Source: Gammaproteobacteria bacterium
Lineage (GTDB): Bacteria > Pseudomonadota > Gammaproteobacteria > Pseudomonadales > Pseudohongiellaceae
Direction of reading: 5' to 3'
Assembly: GCA_947457195.1 (NCBI GenBank)
Contig: CANGUU010000018.1
Coordinates: 1 to 38,544, forward strand
Length of the DNA: 38,544 nt
Made by a program: the position numbers and the translations under genes. Each line of letters starts with the position of its first letter. Position 1 is the stretch's first letter. Below, piece by piece: positions 7,047 to 16,233 of the stretch. The notes below the pieces were generated by a model. The model saw only the letters and a program-made list of their open reading frames with translations, was not told the origin of the DNA and searched no databases.

Positions 7047-10000
7047 TCAGAGACTGGTTTCGCGCACGTTGTCGTCCGAGTTGCGATCGATGCGCTTGTT
7101 GTACGGGTCCACCCCGGCGAACAGCGGCCGCTCGCTGCTGTAGAAGACCAGGGTTTGTGGGCCGTCGGCCAGTGCCCGACGCTCGAGAAGCAGTACGTTT
7201 TCGCCGGTGAACTCCGCCGTGCCGGGCTCGGCGGTGAACAGCCCCACCTCGAAGCGGCCGTCGAGCGGTGTGGCCGTCTCTGCGCCAAGGCCATCCACAT
7301 AGCGCTTGCGGGCCTCGATCTGCAGGGTGGTCTCCCAGCGACCATCGGGCAACTGCCGGCTTTCCGCCTCCTGCAGGGCCAGATCGTAGAGGGTGATGCG
7401 CTCGAACAGATCAGTGATCAGCTGTTCATGTTCGGCGCCGGCCTCTTCGCGCAACAGCCGGAGAAAATCCAGCGAATTGGCGTAGGGCGCCGGCTGGAAG
7501 GCGAATTCGGCGAGCAGTCGCTGCAGCGTGCGATCGACAACCTCGACGCCAAGCTCTTCCTTCAGCAGGTACATGACCAGCCCGCCCTTCTGGTAGTGGA
7601 TGTAGGCCTGGTTCTCCACCCGCGCCAAGGGCAGCTCCTCCAGCCGCTCACTGCCACGCGCACGTAGGTACGAGTCGAGTTCGTACTTGAGGAACTTGCG
7701 GATCTGCGCGGGGCCGTACAGCTGCTCCATCACCCGCAGCGCCGAATACTGGGCAAAGGACTCCACCAGCAGGGTGGCCCCCTGCTGCCCGGAGGGGAGC
7801 AACTGGTGCGCCCACCACTGATGGCCAACTTCGTGCGCCGTCACGTAGGTGACCATGTCGATGTCGTCCTCATCGCGCCTGTGCTGGATGAAACCAATTG
7901 CCTCCGAGTAGGGCACGGTATTGGCAAAGGACTGCGCAAAGCTTGCGTAGGCAGGAAACTCCAGGATACGCAGCTGTTTGAACTGGAACGGACTGAAGCG
8001 CTCGGAAAACAGCGCCAGCGAGGTCTTCATCGCCTCGAGCATGGTGGCGACGTTGGTGTCGTGCGGCGGGTGGTGATAGACGGCAAGCTCGACGTCGTTC
8101 CAGCGATCGCGCACCACCGCGTAGCGCGCCGACTGGATGGAGAAGAAATTGTTGATCGGCGCATCGGTGCGGTAGCGCACGGTCCGCCGGCCATCTTCCA
8201 CCGCCTCCGACACGAGGTAACCGGGCGCAATCGCCAGCTGATCCGCCTCGGTGGAAATGGTCACGTCGGCCGTCACCCAGTCGCTGTCGCTGCGCAGCAC
8301 GCTGTTGGCGCGTGCAGCGTCATCTTCCAGCCGAGGTGCCCGCACTTCGGGCGCAAGGCCGTACTTGCGCCGCTGGTTGCGGTCCTGCAGGTAGGCGTCG
8401 CGCGAGGGACCCAGCCTCGGCGCTATTTCCTGATTGTCGAGAAAGGTGCCATTGCCCACCAGACGCGTATCGATACGACGATGACGGAAGCCACGCTGCT
8501 CGCGCAGCAGGTCGAAGTCGAGCGTGGTCTTGCCTTGCGGGGGCAAGGGTTCGGTGAGGCGGAAGATCCGGTAGCCCAGCGCCGGCCACTCGCTGGCAAG
8601 CGTCGCACCTTCTACCTGCAAAGCGCGCACTTCCAGCTCCAGCGGCACGTCCACGTGGATTTCGGAAATGGCATCTGCCGTGCGATTCTCCAGCGCGTAG
8701 CGACCGCGGATCGCCGCGCGCCCTTCGCCCGGAAAGAGATCGACGGTGAGTGTCACATCGGTAATCCTCGGCTGCGGCAGCGTTTCGAAGGCGGACAGCG
8801 TCTTCTCGTACTCGGCTGCCAGCTGCCGCTCTTCCTCGGCCGTGCGGTAGTCGTTGAGTATCACGGTGTTGTAGAAGATCCAGCCACCAAAGCCGGCCAG
8901 ACCGAGCAAGGCAGTGCCGGCCACGCCGCCCGCGACACCGCGCAGCTGCTGCGGCAGCCGGGCCAGTCGGTAGCGCAGCGGATTGTGGCTGCCCCGACGC
9001 CAGAGCAGCGCAGAGATGACGGCCAGCAACAGCGCAAAGGCCGACCAGTAGGCCCGGAACCACAGCGCGGTGGCGGCATAGGTCCCCTGCCCGTTCATGT
9101 CGGACAGCGGCTCCGGTGGTGCGGCGGCGAACAGGTAAAGTGGATGCTCGAAGCCGAGTGAACTGAGCGTCGACTGCGCCACGAGAAACACCAGCATGGC
9201 CAACCAGCCCATCGGTTTGGCCGGCACCAGGGTTTGCACGAACACCGCCAGAATCGCGAACAGCGCCATGTCGATGGCGCCGGGAAGCACATACCACAGC
9301 AGGTATTTGCCAAGCTCGAGGTCGGTGTAACCCTTCAGCAGTTGCACGAGCACGGCGACCAGCGCCCCGCTGGCCAGCGTGACCAGTAGCACCAGCGTAA
9401 TGGCCAGCATCTTCGGCACGGCAAAGGCCCAGTCGGGCGCAGGTGTGGCATCGATGATTTCGTGCATGCGCCGGTCTCGACTGCTCCAGACCAGTTCACC
9501 GGCGTAGTAGATGGCCACCAGCAGCGGGATGATGGTGAAGGACCCGCGCAGGGCGTCGATCATCACCCGCGTGACCGGCAGCGTGCTGGTTCCGTAGGAC
9601 TCGTCGGCAAACCACAGGGCTGCAAGCGAATTGATGCCGCCGATGAACAGCAGTACCAGGAAGCCGGGGTGCTTGAAGGCAGCCACCATGTCGTAGCGCA
9701 CCAGCATGGCCAGCAGCGCCAGCTGACGTCGCCAGAGAGGCAAAGCGAGAGACGGTGCCGCCAACACGGCAGGCTGCGCGTACGGGGCCTCCGACCCGAC
9801 TTCACCCGCACGGGCCTTGGGCAGCCGTGAGGCCTGTTTGCGGTGCGCGTCGATGCGGTAGAAGCGCACGGCCAGCGCCAGCAGGATCCCGGTCACAGCG
9901 ATCCACAGCAGCCGGTTGTAGAGCAGTCCGCCTTCGAGCGCCGGCATCAGCGTATTGCGCTCACTGGCGGTCCAGTACTTGGTGAGTATGGCCAGTGCCG

Positions 10001-10640
10001 ACAGACCAAAGGGATCCGCCAACACCACCAGCGGCTCGTGGCGCGGATCGCTCAGCAGGCTCACTGCCACGAGATATGCCACCAGCAGCACCATCACGCT
10101 CACGTAGGTGAGCGACAGCGAGCGGGTGAAGAGCGCCACGGCAAACAGCACGGCCGACAGGATGAGCAATGTCGGTCCGGCCAGCACCCCCCAGGCGTAG
10201 AGATACCAGAGGGCATTGAAGGGCCCGACAGTATCCGGATCCAGCCAGGGCATGGCCGCGCCGAGTGCATTGCCGAGAGGCACGCTGGCCAGCACCAGCA
10301 TGCCGGTCAACCAGGCACCGGTGAAGCGCCCCACCAGATAGTCGCGCACGGCCAGCCGCGAACTGTGGATGATGCTGCCGAAACCGGTTTCATCGTCCCT
10401 TACCACGGCCGAAGCCACGAACGCCGCCGCCACGAACAGGCCGAACAGCGACATGATCAGCATGGTCTGCGCGATCACGAACGGCGCATTGACCAGCACG
10501 TTGCCGCCCTTGCCACCGATGGTGATCTGATCGGACGCCGCCGCCCCGAAAGCCAGCAGGAAGAACACCAGGAACGTGATCCAGAAGGCGGGGGAACGCA
10601 GCTGGTAGCGCAGCTCGAAGGCAACCACATGTTTCAGCAT
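7047..10640 (-). CDS. ABC-2-type permease fused to an M1-family metallopeptidase domain
   Basis: This 1197-residue protein has two multi-helix ABC-2 permease-like blocks in its first half (roughly residues 1-300 and 340-600). A soluble half with an M1 aminopeptidase fold follows. The zinc site is visible as HEVGHQWW at 936-943, with the third ligand Glu in VESF 20 positions after the second His. A canonical GAMEN substrate motif is not obvious. The ATG at 10640 (MLKHVV) is chosen because it starts the permease; upstream frame runs into the ATPase gene. The ATPase gene ends ten bases upstream, so the pair should form one transporter. Transported substrate and peptidase target are unknown. A role in exporting or maturing an envelope peptide or protein is inference. 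Confidence 0.9.
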   Translation of the reverse strand: MLKHVVAFELRYQLRSPAFWITFLVFFLLAFGAAASDQITIGGKGGNVLVNAPFVIAQTMLIMSLFGLFVAAAFVASAVVRDDETGFGSIIHSSRLAVRDYLVGRFTGAWLTGMLVLASVPLGNALGAAMPWLDPDTVGPFNALWYLYAWGVLAGPTLLILSAVLFAVALFTRSLSLTYVSVMVLLVAYLVAVSLLSDPRHEPLVVLADPFGLSALAILTKYWTASERNTLMPALEGGLLYNRLLWIAVTGILLALAVRFYRIDAHRKQASRLPKARAGEVGSEAPYAQPAVLAAPSLALPLWRRQLALLAMLVRYDMVAAFKHPGFLVLLFIGGINSLAALWFADESYGTSTLPVTRVMIDALRGSFTIIPLLVAIYYAGELVWSSRDRRMHEIIDATPAPDWAFAVPKMLAITLVLLVTLASGALVAVLVQLLKGYTDLELGKYLLWYVLPGAIDMALFAILAVFVQTLVPAKPMGWLAMLVFLVAQSTLSSLGFEHPLYLFAAAPPEPLSDMNGQGTYAATALWFRAYWSAFALLLAVISALLWRRGSHNPLRYRLARLPQQLRGVAGGVAGTALLGLAGFGGWIFYNTVILNDYRTAEEERQLAAEYEKTLSAFETLPQPRITDVTLTVDLFPGEGRAAIRGRYALENRTADAISEIHVDVPLELEVRALQVEGATLASEWPALGYRIFRLTEPLPPQGKTTLDFDLLREQRGFRHRRIDTRLVGNGTFLDNQEIAPRLGPSRDAYLQDRNQRRKYGLAPEVRAPRLEDDAARANSVLRSDSDWVTADVTISTEADQLAIAPGYLVSEAVEDGRRTVRYRTDAPINNFFSIQSARYAVVRDRWNDVELAVYHHPPHDTNVATMLEAMKTSLALFSERFSPFQFKQLRILEFPAYASFAQSFANTVPYSEAIGFIQHRRDEDDIDMVTYVTAHEVGHQWWAHQLLPSGQQGATLLVESFAQYSALRVMEQLYGPAQIRKFLKYELDSYLRARGSERLEELPLARVENQAYIHYQKGGLVMYLLKEELGVEVVDRTLQRLLAEFAFQPAPYANSLDFLRLLREEAGAEHEQLITDLFERITLYDLALQEAESRQLPDGRWETTLQIEARKRYVDGLGAETATPLDGRFEVGLFTAEPGTAEFTGENVLLLERRALADGPQTLVFYSSERPLFAGVDPYNKRIDRNSDDNVRETSL

Positions 10641-10650
10641 GCTGTTCTCC

Positions 10651-11529
10651 CTAGGCTGCTTTGCGCTGTTGGGACAGCGTGGCGAAGTACACGTCCTCCA
10701 GCCCGGCGGCTGCCAGTGCGAACCCCTCGCCCGGCGCCACATCCGACAGCACGTGCACCACCGTGCGGCCGGCCAGCAGCCGCATGGCGATCACCTGCTG
10801 CGTACTGCGCAGTGCCTCCAGCTCCTCGCGCGCCACGACTTTGCGCCAGACACGACCCTGCAGCGCCTCCACCAAAGCCGCCGGCACACCATCGGCCACG
10901 ATGCGACCACCCGCCAGAATCGCCATGCGCGGGCACAGCTCCGCCACATCCTCGACGATGTGGGTCGACAGGATGACTACCACGTTTTCGCCGACCTCAG
11001 CGAGCAGATTGAGGAAGCGGTTCCGCTCTTCCGGGTCGAGTCCGGCGGTGGGTTCGTCGACGATCATGAGACGGGGATTGCCAAGCAGGGCCTGGGCGAT
11101 GCCGAAGCGCTGTCGCATGCCGCCCGAAAAGCCGGCGATCGCCTTGCGTCGTGCGTCCCACAGGTTGACCTGCCGCAGCAGGCGCTCCAGCGTGTCGCGC
11201 CGCTCACCGCGCGCTGCATAGCCCTTCAGCACGGCAAGATGGTCGAGCATGTCCCAGGCCGAAACACGCGGGTAGACCCCGAAGTCCTGCGGCAGGTAGC
11301 CGAGCAAGCGCCGCAGGGCGGCCGGCTCCGCGAGCACATCGATACCATCGAAATGGATGCTCCCGGACTGCGGGGCCTGCAGCGTGGCAATGCAGCGCAT
11401 CAACGTACTCTTGCCGGCGCCGTTGGGCCCCAGCAGGCCGAACATGCCGGCCGGCAAGTCAAGAGACACGCCATCGAGTGCGCGCGTACCGTTGGGGTAT
11501 TCATGGTTCAGGTTGCGGATGGACAGCAC
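10651..11529 (-). CDS. ABC transporter ATP-binding protein
   Basis: The 292-residue ATPase has all nucleotide-binding motifs: Walker A GPNGAGKST, a Q-loop in YLPQDFGVYP, the signature FSGGMRQRFGIAQAL, Walker B LMIVDEPTAGLDP and the switch His in LSTHIVED. The C-terminal region of about 80 residues beyond the core resembles drug- or lantibiotic-type ABC-2 ATPases. The GTG start at 11529 is supported by an AAGGAG ribosome-binding site seven bases upstream and by the LSIRNLNHEYPNGTRAL start typical of the family. It partners the downstream permease-peptidase fusion, ten bases away. Confidence 0.94.
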   Translation of the reverse strand: MLSIRNLNHEYPNGTRALDGVSLDLPAGMFGLLGPNGAGKSTLMRCIATLQAPQSGSIHFDGIDVLAEPAALRRLLGYLPQDFGVYPRVSAWDMLDHLAVLKGYAARGERRDTLERLLRQVNLWDARRKAIAGFSGGMRQRFGIAQALLGNPRLMIVDEPTAGLDPEERNRFLNLLAEVGENVVVILSTHIVEDVAELCPRMAILAGGRIVADGVPAALVEALQGRVWRKVVAREELEALRSTQQVIAMRLLAGRTVVHVLSDVAPGEGFALAAAGLEDVYFATLSQQRKAA

Positions 11530-11612
11530 AGGGTTGCTCCTTGTTGTTCTTGATGGGGCTGGCTGGGGTTCAACGGCCCAATACGCGGGCCGAGACCCGT
11601 ACGGATCGGCAG

Positions 11613-12359
11613 TCAGGCCAGCGGTCCCACCAGTCTGGCGTAGACGTCTCCGCTGCCGCGCAGGGTCCTCAGCAGCACCAGCAGTTCTGCCGCATCCAGC
11701 CAGCGTGGTGCGGCCAGCCGGTGCGACTCGCCCGGAGAGTACTGGTACTGATAGCGACCGAGTTGCTCCAGCCGCAGCACGCACTGCTGTGCCATCGGCA
11801 AGGCGGCCGCGATGTACTCGAACGACAGCGCTGGCAGCGGGCGGGACAGACCCTGCAGCACGGCCAGCTCGAAACCCTCTACGTCGATCTTGCAGAACTG
11901 CGGCATGCCGTGGCGGGCAATCATCGCGTCCAGGGTCGTCACAGCGACCTCTGCCGTCTTGTCCCAGGCCACGCGGCGAAAGGAGGCATCCTGCTGCACG
12001 CTGGCGATCCACTCGGAGGACAGGCTGGTCACCGTCGGCGTGCGCGTGCTGATGTGCAGCGTGGCGGTCCCGGCCGTGGCACCGACGGCCAGCGGCAGCA
12101 GGGTGAGGCCAGTCTCATGGCCAAAGCGCCGCTCCAGGTAGTCGAACAGCCTTGGCTGCGGCTCGAAAGCCACACAGCGGGCACCGAGTGACTGCCAGAC
12201 CTGCAGGCGATTGCCGACGTGGGCGCCGACGTCGAAGCAGAGATCTCCGGGCTGCATGAACTGGGCATAGAAACGCTGCAGCCGGCCGAAGCGCCCCGGA
12301 ATGGCGTAGTACATGAGCAGGGAACGCAGCAGGCCGAGTTTTTCACGCAGGGCACTCAC
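11613..12359 (-). CDS. FkbM-family SAM-dependent methyltransferase
   Basis: The 248-residue protein has SAM motif I as CFDVGAHVGNR followed by an acidic strand end (CVAFEPQP), and the family-diagnostic KIDVEGFELAVLQGL block. FkbM-type enzymes methylate hydroxyls of polyketides, sugars and surface glycans. The GTG at 12359 overlaps the TGA of the upstream sulfatase-like gene in GTGA, so the two are translationally coupled and probably act on the same envelope substrate. The gap to the ABC ATPase gene downstream is 83 bases, so that gene may or may not share the transcript. Confidence 0.86.
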   Translation of the reverse strand: MSALREKLGLLRSLLMYYAIPGRFGRLQRFYAQFMQPGDLCFDVGAHVGNRLQVWQSLGARCVAFEPQPRLFDYLERRFGHETGLTLLPLAVGATAGTATLHISTRTPTVTSLSSEWIASVQQDASFRRVAWDKTAEVAVTTLDAMIARHGMPQFCKIDVEGFELAVLQGLSRPLPALSFEYIAAALPMAQQCVLRLEQLGRYQYQYSPGESHRLAAPRWLDAAELLVLLRTLRGSGDVYARLVGPLA

Positions 12360-14014
12360 GGGCTGCCGGCTCCGCAACTGCCGTCGGCCGGGCGGCAACC
12401 GGCGAAGGCCGCGAGCAAGCGGTCACGCAGATCGCTCATCGGCCACACGGGGGCGGTGGCGGCGGGCAACAGGCTCGGCGTCCACTGCCAGTCGGCGATG
12501 GCCGCGATCACGGCCGGATCGCGGGCAATCACGTGCACCGGAACGTGGGCATTGGGCAGATCACCAGCCACCAGCGGGGCCGGCTGATGGTCGCCGACCA
12601 CCAGCAGCACCAGCCGGTCATCGCCGAAATTGATGGCGTAAGACGCCAGCGCATTGAGCGCATATTCGATGGACTGCGCATACTGCGTGCGGATGCGCTG
12701 CGGGCTCTGCCAGACCTCCTCGGGCGTAGGGCCGGCCAGCGTCTGGGCATTGAAGATGCTGCCATCGCCTACCTCCGACCATGGCAGCAGTCGGGGCGTG
12801 GGCGTCCACGGCGCATGCGAGGAAATCATGGCGATTTCCGCCATCACCGGCGGCCGCTGCACAGGCTCGCGCTCGAAGCGCTGCAGGGCGGACAGCACGT
12901 ACTGGTCGGGCATGGTCACCCAGTTGAACGGTAATCCGGCATAGCCGGAGTTATGCGCATCGTAGACCTGGTCATAGCCGAAATACGCGGCTTCCGGCCA
13001 CACCATGCTGATGGCCGGCATGAACGCCAGCGTCCGCCAGCCTGCCCGTTTGAACAGGCGGTTGAGGGTGGGTCGCTGGCTGAGCATCAGGCTGTCGTAA
13101 CGGGTCTGGCTGTTTATCCACAGCCCGGACAGCAGCGTGCCGTGGGCGAGCCAGCTGATGCCGCCGACCGTGGGTGACTCCAGCCAGCCACTGCGCACGG
13201 CGAGGCCATTCACCGCGAGTTGCTGGTCGGCGCGCTCAAGTGCGGGCCGCACCACACTGGCGAGGCGAGCATCGTCAAAGGCCACGCGGCCGTAGGATTC
13301 GAGGAACACCAGGACAACGTCCTTGCCGCGCAGACCGGCCAGAAGCGCCTCGCCCGGCACGGCCGCATAGCGGTCGTCGTCGACGGTGGCGCGGAACTGC
13401 CGCAGGTCGACCACGCTGTCGCGCGTGGCCCGCGCGTGCAGCACCAGTTCGTCGTAGAAGTAGTGATTCACGCGGGCGAATCCACCGGCTTTCAACAGGA
13501 TCCACAGCAGCAGCAGGGCCAAGAGGCCGGGCAGTGCCAGGCGGCGTTCGCGCTGCAAACCGCGCTGCACGCGACCGAGCACCCCGACCGACAAGAGCAG
13601 GATGCCGGCGAATAGCAGCAGCATCAGCAGCGCGACCACCAGCGCGCCCCACCGGCCGAGTGCGCCGTTCAGCAGCCGCAGCGCATCGGCCAGCAGCGAC
13701 AGATCGAACACCGGATTGAAGGGTCGTGAAAACACCTGGTAGGCGAAGAGATCCGCCACCTTGCAGAGCAGCCCCACGGCCAGCAGCGCAGCGCAGCCCC
13801 AGCGCAACAGGATCCCGGCCCGCCCCGGTGCCAGCAGCGCCAGGCCCACCACCAGCAACTCCAGCGGCAGGAAGCCGAACGCCGTGGGCTCGATCCAGCC
13901 GAGACGGTTGGGCAACAACAAGAGGAGGAACAGGGCGAGCAGGGCCGCCAGCTCCGGTAGCCAGGTCGCCGCAGGTGCTGGCGACGCGGACGGCGGGTTC
14001 AGTTCAGGCGGCAC
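12356..14014 (-). CDS. LTA-synthase-like membrane sulfatase-family protein
   Basis: The 552-residue protein has about five membrane helices in the first 180 residues, followed by an extracytoplasmic alkaline-phosphatase-superfamily domain. Metal-site features visible are Glu239 in VLVFLESYG and the late Asp-His pair in VVGDHQPAP. The nucleophile is probably Ser287 or Thr282 in the ESPTVGGISW segment, where LtaS-type enzymes have Gly-rich-Thr/Ser. The architecture is that of lipoteichoic acid synthase, OpgB and related phosphoglycerol or phosphoethanolamine transferases, rather than secreted sulfatases. The GTG at 14014 has a GGGAG ribosome-binding site and overlaps the end of cysQ by 16 bases. 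Transfer of a phospho-alcohol group to a periplasmic glycan or lipid is the most likely activity; the exact substrate is unknown. Confidence 0.84.
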   Translation of the reverse strand: MPPELNPPSASPAPAATWLPELAALLALFLLLLLPNRLGWIEPTAFGFLPLELLVVGLALLAPGRAGILLRWGCAALLAVGLLCKVADLFAYQVFSRPFNPVFDLSLLADALRLLNGALGRWGALVVALLMLLLFAGILLLSVGVLGRVQRGLQRERRLALPGLLALLLLWILLKAGGFARVNHYFYDELVLHARATRDSVVDLRQFRATVDDDRYAAVPGEALLAGLRGKDVVLVFLESYGRVAFDDARLASVVRPALERADQQLAVNGLAVRSGWLESPTVGGISWLAHGTLLSGLWINSQTRYDSLMLSQRPTLNRLFKRAGWRTLAFMPAISMVWPEAAYFGYDQVYDAHNSGYAGLPFNWVTMPDQYVLSALQRFEREPVQRPPVMAEIAMISSHAPWTPTPRLLPWSEVGDGSIFNAQTLAGPTPEEVWQSPQRIRTQYAQSIEYALNALASYAINFGDDRLVLLVVGDHQPAPLVAGDLPNAHVPVHVIARDPAVIAAIADWQWTPSLLPAATAPVWPMSDLRDRLLAAFAGCRPADGSCGAGSP

Positions 14015-14817
14015 AGGTCGCTCCCGCGTGCCGCATCGGCAATGGCGAAGAAAAACGGATTGAGCAGTTCGGCCCTGCCGTTGTAGCGGAGGATGTTGCC
14101 CGTGTCATCGAGCAGCGAGCCGCCGGCGGCCTCCAGCACCGCCTGCGCGGCGGCCGTGTCCCATACCGAGGTCGGGGCCAGCCGAGGGTAGAGGTCAGCC
14201 TGGCCCTCAGCCACGAGGCAAATCTTCAGGGAGCTGCCCATGCTCAGCAACTCCACCGCGGCGAAGCGCTGCCGTACACGGTCCAGCCAGGCATCGAGCT
14301 GTTCACCGCGGTGCGTGCGGCTTGCCACGACGCGCAGTGTTGCTGCGGAGCCTGGCAGCGGCCGCCCCTGCACGGGGCTGCACTGTCCTTTGCCGAGCTT
14401 CCACGCACCGAGACCCTGCACCCCGAGGTAGCTGGTACCGGTCAGCGGCACGTGCACCACGCCAAGCACCGGCACGCCGTGGGCGATGAGGGCGATGTTG
14501 ACGGTGAATTCGCCATTGCGGCGCAGGAACTCCTTGGTGCCGTCGAGTGGATCCACCAACCAGTAGTGACTCCAGTGGCGCCGCTCATCCCAGGCGATGA
14601 CGGCAGACTCCTCGGACAGCACAGGCAGCGACGGCCGCAGCGCCCGCAGGCCGGCGTCGATGACGGCATGGGCAGCGAGGTCGGCCGCGGTGAGCGGTGA
14701 GGCGTCCGCCTTGTGGGTCAGTCCGTGGTCGGCACGCTGGTAAACCTCGAGGATGGCAGCGCCGGCGCTCTGGGCGGTCGACAGTACGGCAGGCAGCAGC
14801 GCAGCGCAGGACAGCAT
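13999..14817 (-). CDS. cysQ: 3'(2'),5'-bisphosphate nucleotidase
   Basis: This enzyme hydrolyses 3'-phosphoadenosine 5'-phosphate, a by-product of sulfate assimilation. It belongs to the Li-sensitive, Mg-dependent inositol monophosphatase superfamily. The 272-residue protein shows the metal-binding Glu in VLSEES, the WLVDPLDGTKEF motif with catalytic aspartates, and the late APTSVWDTAAAQAVLEAAGG block. The SPLTAADLAAH segment is typical of CysQ. The ATG at 14817 gives the usual start (a short helix before the AGAAIL segment); a longer reading to 14877 crosses the likely promoter region. It diverges from yrfG. In Pseudomonas the neighbourhood is cysQ-nudE-yrfG; nudE is missing here. Confidence 0.93.
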   Translation of the reverse strand: MLSCAALLPAVLSTAQSAGAAILEVYQRADHGLTHKADASPLTAADLAAHAVIDAGLRALRPSLPVLSEESAVIAWDERRHWSHYWLVDPLDGTKEFLRRNGEFTVNIALIAHGVPVLGVVHVPLTGTSYLGVQGLGAWKLGKGQCSPVQGRPLPGSAATLRVVASRTHRGEQLDAWLDRVRQRFAAVELLSMGSSLKICLVAEGQADLYPRLAPTSVWDTAAAQAVLEAAGGSLLDDTGNILRYNGRAELLNPFFFAIADAARGSDLCRLN

Positions 14818-14862
14818 GCAAAACACCCGGTAAGGCAGGCCGCGCCCGTTGCGCGCACCCTC

Positions 14863-14880
14863 TATAATGCCCGGCATTAT
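14863..14880 (+). promoter_or_regulatory. Perfect -10 hexamer for yrfG-hslR overlapping a 17-bp palindrome
   Basis: In the 131-base space between cysQ and yrfG, TATAAT lies at 14863-14868 on the plus strand. It is overlapped by ATAATGCC-C-GGCATTAT at 14864-14880, a perfect 17-bp palindrome with a one-base centre. No good -35 is visible 16-18 bases upstream. Expected transcription starts fall within the palindrome. It could be an operator for a dimeric repressor, or part of a short RNA hairpin at the 5' end of the yrfG transcript. Confidence 0.5.
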
Positions 14881-14948
14881 GGGACCTGCTGCCCACCCCT
14901 GCCAGCGTCGGCAGTGGCGATGGCGCGGTCCCCTTCCACGAGGTTGCC

Positions 14949-15598
14949 ATGCTGGACTGGACTGCGATCGACACGGTGCTGCTCGACATGGACGGCACCC
15001 TGCTCGACCTGCACTTCGACAACTTCTTCTGGCTGGAATACCTGCCAGGCCGCTACGCCGAGCAGCACGGCCTGCCCCTGCCGGAGGCCAAGGCCCGGCT
15101 CGAGCGTTTTTCGGCCGCGCTGCAGGGTAGCCTGAACTGGTATTGCCTCGATCACTGGAGCCGCGAACTCGCGCTCGATGTCGAGGCCATCAAGCGTGAA
15201 GTGAGTGCGGGTGTGAAGTTCCGCCCCGGCGCCGAAGACTTCCTGCGCTTCCTGCGCGCGTCCGGCAAACACTGCGTACTGCTCACCAACGCGCATCCCA
15301 AGGCACTGGAAATCAAGCACGTGGCGAGTGGGCTCGGTACCTATCTGCACGCCATGTACAGCACGCATCCCTTCGGACTCGCCAAGGAGAACGAGGGTTT
15401 CTGGCCTGCCTTCGCCTACGCCACCGGCATCGACTACCACCGCTGCCTGTTCATCGACGACAGCCTGCCGGTCCTGCGGCGCGCCCGCGAGGAAGGCGTG
15501 GCGCGCCTGTTGCAGGTCCTGCAGCCGGACATGTCGCTGCCGCCGCGCGCCGCCAGTGAATTTCCGGGCATCCTGCACTTCAGCGAGTTGCTGCCCGC

Positions 15599-15602
<4 letters not shown>
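14949..15602 (+). CDS. yrfG: GMP/IMP nucleotidase of the HAD superfamily
   Basis: The 217-residue protein is a HAD-like hydrolase that dephosphorylates purine monophosphates such as GMP and IMP. Motif I is VLLDMDGTLLDL (nucleophile Asp13, acid/base Asp15). Motif II lies in CVLLTNAHPKALEIK and motif IV in FIDDSLPVL. The N-terminal LDLHFDNFFWLEYLPGRYA segment is distinctive of YrfG. The TGA overlaps the GTG of hslR (GTGA), reproducing the conserved yrfG-hslR pairing of Enterobacteria and Pseudomonas. Confidence 0.93.
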
Positions 15603-16027
<425 letters not shown>

Positions 16028-16034
16028 GGAGGGC

Positions 16035-16070
16035 GCCGCGCCCGAGGGGTCGCCCGACCCCGGGCGCGGC
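16035..16070 (+). terminator. Intrinsic-type terminator after hslR
   Basis: Nine-base arms GCCGCGCCC (16035-16043) and GGGCGCGGC (16062-16070) pair perfectly. An inner stem GGGGTC/GACCCC (16046-16051 with 16056-16061) is separated by a two-base bulge. TTTACTTT follows at once, a short imperfect U tract. It ends the yrfG-hslR transcript eight bases after the stop. Confidence 0.75.
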
Positions 16071-16071
16071 T

Positions 16072-16101
16072 TTACTTTCCGCCAAACTCCTGTGGCATAA
16101 T
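16072..16101 (+). promoter_or_regulatory. Candidate extended -10 promoter for gshA
   Basis: CATAAT at 16096-16101 is preceded by TGG, which gives the extended -10 TGn element. TTACTT at 16072-16077 lies 18 bases upstream as a weak -35. A start near 16108 would leave a leader of about 125 bases or more, containing the AT-rich stretch 16133-16165, before gshA. The rest of the 206-base gap between hslR and gshA shows no gene. Confidence 0.4.
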
Positions 16102-16233
16102 CCCGGCACCTGCTTGGGGCAGGGCAGTCGAAAGGTTAAAATTTTGCTTGTTTTTTGCATACTTACGCGAATCTGGTCTGTAGAGAAATTCCTGTCCGGC
16201 AGCTCCTCAAGGCACCTCTGACTGCCCGCCGGA

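Noticed and set aside
7806-9161. A 451-codon plus-strand frame opposite the ABC permease-peptidase gene
   Set aside because: It is antisense to a gene with clear HExxH and permease features and shows His/Arg/Gln-rich shadow composition.
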